DNA from: Chaetorhynchus papuensis
Taxonomy: Eukaryota; Chordata; Aves; Passeriformes; Rhipiduridae
Reading direction: 5' to 3'
DNA length: 64,000 nt
NCBI GenBank assembly: GCA_013396525.1
Contig: VWYX01000387.1
Span: 166,928 to 230,927 of the forward strand
Positions 60,401 to 64,000 of the stretch are shown here, piece by piece (positions within the stretch are counted from its first letter, which is position 1; every line of letters starts with the position of its first letter). The notes below the pieces were generated by a model, which was not told where the DNA came from, ran no database searches, and saw only the letters and a list, made by a program, of their open reading frames with translations. The translations under genes were made by a program, and so were the position numbers.

Positions 60401-61339
60401 AGGTCAGGAGAGACAACTGGGTTGTAACTGGAGCCCCTCACGCCGCTCTGGCTGCAACACAGATGGGCCAGAATGAAGGCTATCACTCCTAGTTTATAGC
60501 CATTAGCAATCATGATCTCCCTAATATGAAACAGAAATAATAGTATTATTAATAATAATATCAAAGTGACACATTATTAGCCTCTACAGATGGCTCTATC
60601 CCTCCTAATAATTTTTATTTTTATTTAATGTTTGGAGATGCTGTAAAAAGGGACTGGTGCTTCCAAATGTGACCTCTGTGGGGTTTAAAACTTACTGAAT
60701 CAGATGAGTTATTAAAGCATTCAATGTAACATATGACTTAAAGCTATGTTTTTAAAACTTTAATAGGAGATGTCTGATGCTTTAGATCACTATTTCTTGA
60801 AGTATAGTAGGCTGAAGAATTTGCTTCAGAGGGTCTCTTTATATCCAAGAAGAGCCACGGTGAGAACACACAGTATGTTCTTCCCTTGCCATGCCTCTAA
60901 ATAGATGTAAAGGAATTAAGTTGTATTAATAATACATCATGTTTCTACTTTGTTTTATACTATTGTACATATGTTCTCACACCACAATCACCACCACCGT
61001 ATTTAAATATCTCAAACAGTTCATTAAAGGAGGTGATAAACATCTGTCATGTGTTTTTTCCCTCCTCCTGTCCCCAGGGAGAGGAGGATGTTCAGTGGCA
61101 GACCCGATTTTGGTTGGGATTTATCGTTTGTATGGGAGGCTTTTCTGTTTTGCTGAGGTTTTATTTTATTACCCAAAACTACCTATTGGGATAAATGTTT
61201 GCAAAGGCAAGTCCAAAAAAAAGTCTGCTGAGCAGCTGAAGTGAAAGGGGGTGAGGTTTAACTGGAGTGGATGAGGTTGGAGCATGGTGGTAATCCTGCC
61301 ACCTCCTCACTTGGCCACTGGGAGATGGGAGAGAAGCCT
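57461..61339. other. Non-coding stretch, about 3.9 kb
   Basis: No repeat family recognised. Contains a GC-richer part at 58380-58500 with a perfect 9-bp hairpin (58444-58467) and an AT-rich part at 60430-60830 with TTATTAATAATAATATC and CCTAATAATTTTTATT stretches that might be weakly regulatory. The minus-strand frame at 60127-60564 (145 codons) begins with a hydrophobic run encoded by the AT-rich part and shows no known family. Confidence 0.5.
58444..58467. other. Perfect 9-bp stem hairpin
   Basis: GCTCCCCAC (58444-58452), CACAGC loop, GTGGGGAGC (58459-58467). There is no following T-run and no transcript evidence. A handful of such hairpins are expected by chance in 64 kb. Confidence 0.5.
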
Positions 61340-61400
61340 TTGGCTGGGGGATGATCTTTAAGGTCCCTTCCAAGCCAAACCATTCCAGGATTCCATGGCA
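61340..61400 (+). mobile_element. CR1 LINE 3' terminal fragment, sense orientation
   Basis: The string 'tggctgggggatgatcttta', then 'aggtcccttccaagccaaac' and 'cattccaggattccatgg' (61341-61398), is the CR1 tail with a diverged ATTCTATG end. Upstream DNA from about 61260 may be more of the element but is not clearly recognisable. Confidence 0.85.
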
Positions 61401-62150
61401 TGAGGAAGTAAAAGAGTGACTGCTGTAACAACATTGTGCCCCGAGAGCTTGTGGGGTGTCAGGTTATTGCCATCAGCCAGGTGAGGCTGTGCTAGGCCTG
61501 TGCTGAGTTTTCTGTGAGCTTTCAAACGTGTGAAGATCTGATGTCGGCTGATATTTTCATGGGTATTTTCACCCTCAGTCAGATCATTGTGTGGGCAAGA
61601 GCAGAAATCAGATTAGTTACAGCATATTTCCTCCCAGGATCTCCTAGGCTGGAATCACTGTGGTCTCCATTAGAGTCATTTTGCAGCATCATCTCTAGTG
61701 AGTTAAATTTTGCTAAGTTTTGCTTTCAGTTTTACTCACCCATGGTAGCTGTCCAGGAAAAGCACAGATATTATCTAAATATCTACATCATCCCTGCAAA
61801 TTTAACCACGAGTCCACTGGTAGCTCTTAGCCATGAATTTTCATCTGTCATGATATTTACTGATGCACCTGACTCACACTGACTGTGCTCTGTGTGCTTT
61901 TCCAAAGAGAACTGGATGGCTTCTCCTTGACAGTGTGGGTTTGTTCCAGCTGCTTTCCAGGATAAGCTGGTTGTTCTTGTCTTTGCTGGATTTGTGTTTT
62001 CAGCTTCCATCCTGGGAGGGAATTCCGTAGCCAGTTCTGTTTCACACTGAGGGGAGATGGGGAGGTCTGATCCTTTCCTTGGCATCCCCAGTGCACAAAC
62101 CCTTGGACTGTGAGGGTTTTCTGTGCCTCAGAAACATCTGTGTATTGGAG

Positions 62151-62252
62151 AGATCCATATCCATCTGTGTATGGATCTGCCAGCGGAGAATGGGGAATTA
62201 AAGGAGAGGGAGAAGATCTGTGTGTGCACACAAGCCGTGAACACACACACAG
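62151..62252. other. Two adjacent small hairpins
   Basis: AGATCCATA (62151-62159) pairs perfectly with TATGGATCT (62170-62178) across a 10-nt loop. Some 40 nt later CTGTGTGTG (62218-62226) pairs with CACACACAG (62244-62252) across a 17-nt loop. The second reflects GT/CA-rich low complexity. No gene context is known. Confidence 0.45.
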
Positions 62253-62387
62253 AGTCTCACAAAGGTCCCGGTGGGGAACCCACACTAAAGGTTAATGCAG
62301 CCCCAGGCTGTAATTAGCCTTTTGCACAGAGTCTCCTTGTTGTGGAATCTCTCTTTATGAGGGTTTTCAGGGCAATGAGCCACCGGT

Positions 62388-62416
62388 CCCCTCCCCCCGT
62401 GCCCCCAGTAAAGCCC
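62388..62416 (-). other. Predicted G-quadruplex motif
   Basis: Plus-strand pattern C4, T, C6, GTG, C5, AGTAAAG, C3. On the minus strand it reads as four or more G-tracts with loops of 7, 3 and 1 nt, meeting the usual rule. Confidence 0.5.
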
Positions 62417-63539
62417 ACTGGCAGGAAGCTGGTGAGGATGCTGGGCTCTGGGAGCAATGCTCGGGAGCAGTTCATCCCCTCCAATGCCTCAGGGTCCCCT
62501 CGAGATCTCAGGGATTCTCAAAGATGGAGAGAAGGAAAATGCCTTGTCCCACTTCATCCTTTTCTTTCCCCTGAGTAAAGGCTGGGGGAAAAACCTGCCC
62601 CCCCAGTTTAGGAACTCATTGTCACATCAGTTGGTGACAGCAAATTTGCCTCTTTATCAGATGTACCTGATACCAGAGAGAGGATTGGCACTGCCCTGTT
62701 GTAGCTCACACAGGAAAGGTTCCTCTTCACTGCAGTGCAAGAAATTAAAGGAATCAGAGAGCACAGTAAATATTACAAACTCGATTCTATGCTGCTTATC
62801 CAAGTTCACCTTCTGAAAATGTGCTCTTTGCTGTTTGGGGGTGGCTGATGGCTGCAAGGCCCAGTGAGGGTTTATTGCAGCCATCAACTCTGTGGTGGCT
62901 GCTGGAGTCAACTCCTGGGGTCAGTGACTTGGGCATGAAATTACATTGGGATATTTTGTTATGACCTGGGTTTGCAGATCTTGCATGTGTTGAAGTCAAT
63001 ACCACTATTGAATTTTACCAAATGAATGCCATTTATTTCTAAAATTCAAACAAAATATCTCCTCTACTGAGCATGATCCATTCAGGAATCTGTGTAACAC
63101 CAGGGCAGCACTAATGAACCCCTCCAACAGCTCAAAGAGGCCAATATTTAGGGGGAAATCATATAATATAGCAATGCAAAATTAGAAGGGAATCAAAGTC
63201 CGTTTGATTTGGTTTGGTGTTCTTGGTGCATGGAGGAGACAAGGGAAGCCCCAGCCCCACAGCAGAGTGCAGGGCTCTGTCCTGTCGGTGCTGAGTGCAA
63301 TGGCATTGGGCTGACAAACTGTGATAACGTTTTCAAAAGTCAAATCCCACAATAGGTTGAAGCCTCCTGGGACCACGGGTAGGTGTTGTCAGCTCCACTG
63401 CAGGCACAAACGCCAACTCCCACCACTGGGATATGTAACAATTTGTAATGCAACAATTAACAGAAATATTGACATAAGTATGTGCTCAGCAGGGAGCTGG
63501 GATCTCATAGACTCTCCGGAGTGACTGTAACACAATGTA

Positions 63540-64000
63540 TACAGTACCACATCAATTCTTAATGCAGCCTGGCCTCCTGTAGCAATTACACCTACCTATA
63601 TGTGTACCCAGCTACTCGCACGGCGTGGCATAAAAAATAAACCTTCCCTTTCACATCAGCTCCCTTTACTTGCTTGTGGGGAAAGTATGTTATAAAAATG
63701 CATATTTTTTAACATGAAATACCCGTCAAATTGTATTACCGTCATTGCCAATTTCACAACTGGCAAACCGTGTTAAACATAAATCTGCAAAATTATAATT
63801 AGGAAAACATTTTGCGAGCCGTCCTCCTGGGGATTTGGAGGTTAGTGGCATTATAAATGCTGTGGGGTTTATAGCGTGTGCGATTCCCGCTCCCCCAAAG
63901 CGCACACGCACGCACACACACACGTCCACACGCGCTCTCCTCTTGTCCTCCAGCTCAACTAAAGTAAATAAGATATCCCCTGGCTAATGGAAACTCCACC
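63540..64000. promoter_or_regulatory. Putative regulatory block cut by window end
   Basis: AT-rich, evenly textured DNA with CAATTCTTAATGC, AGCAATTACACC, TATAAAAATGCATA, GTATTACCGTCATTGCC and TATAATTAG (63794-63802). CpG-bearing GGCGTGGC and TTTGCGAGCCG sites occur within it. It ends in a CA/CG dinucleotide tract. The block continues beyond the window. Enhancer function is inferred from texture. Confidence 0.3.
63901..63934. repeat. (CA/CG)n dinucleotide tract
   Basis: The first 24 bases (63901-63924) alternate pyrimidine and purine without a break (CGCACACGCACGCACACACA and on). A TCCACACGCGC tail follows. Alternating CG/CA DNA can adopt the left-handed Z form under supercoiling. It is an ordinary microsatellite otherwise. 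Confidence 0.85.

Larger units (their letters stand above)
61401..63539. other. Non-coding stretch with paired inverted repeats
   Basis: No repeat family recognised. Contains two small hairpins (62151-62178 and 62218-62252) and a predicted minus-strand G-quadruplex (62388-62416). Frames of up to 142 codons (61857-62285 minus) overlap others and lack domains. Confidence 0.5.

Noticed and set aside
60127..60564. 145-codon minus-strand frame with hydrophobic start resembling a signal anchor
   Set aside because: The hydrophobic run comes from an AT-rich TTATTAATAATAATA stretch. The rest has no domain, and there is no support for a promoter or splice sites.
1..64000. Search for tRNA, rRNA, CRISPR arrays, retroviral LTR pairs, retroviral genes and mitochondrial insertions
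   Set aside because: I saw no cloverleaf, spaced direct-repeat array, LTR pair or recognisable viral or mitochondrial gene sequence by eye. A systematic search could still find degraded copies.

Overview
The window looks like non-coding avian DNA. Several pieces are 3' ends of CR1 LINEs, in both orientations, with the phrase 'ggtttgggttggaaggga' (or its complement) and, in the best copy, an ATTCTATG-type terminus. CR1 is the dominant interspersed repeat of bird genomes. One further copy at about 13.4-13.9 kb is of an older kind, with an ending resembling turtle and crocodile CR1s. I could not fix the species or the locus from the sequence.

I support no protein-coding gene, tRNA, rRNA, CRISPR array or operon. 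The longest open frames are 150-178 codons, overlap open frames on the other strand or in other frames, show no domain I recognise, and sometimes run into CR1 sequence. They are about what a 64 kb non-coding window should contain by chance. A gene with short exons, or a lncRNA spanning the window, cannot be excluded.

Layout: 1-8 kb is plain intergenic or intronic DNA with a small CpG patch (2.2-2.4 kb) and two CR1s (2.8-3.0 and 6.2-6.3 kb). From 8.1 to 9.2 kb there is a CpG-rich patch followed by a block dense in developmental transcription-factor motifs. From 9.2 to 25 kb lie plain DNA, the ancient CR1, a 193-bp foldback element (20.3-20.5 kb) and a compound ATT/AGC microsatellite (22.5-22.65 kb). 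From 25 to 48 kb, putative regulatory blocks at 25.2-25.6, 31.2-31.8, 39.6-41.3, 43.7-43.9, 46.1-46.65, 47.4-47.6 and 47.9-48.2 kb alternate with plain DNA, a 50-bp tandem duplication and one CR1. From 48 to 64 kb there are a 20-nt T run, a 305-bp assembly gap, two CR1 fragments, an AT-rich block next to a CpG cluster (56.3-57.5 kb) and a further motif-rich block running off the right end.

Taken together this resembles a gene desert or large intron near a developmental regulator, where islands of AT-rich, homeodomain/FOX/GATA-motif-rich DNA may act as enhancers. That reading rests on sequence texture and motif content alone; I had no alignment with which to test conservation. The strongest structure not explained by ordinary annotation is the foldback element at 20307-20499. 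I found no previously undescribed multi-gene system.
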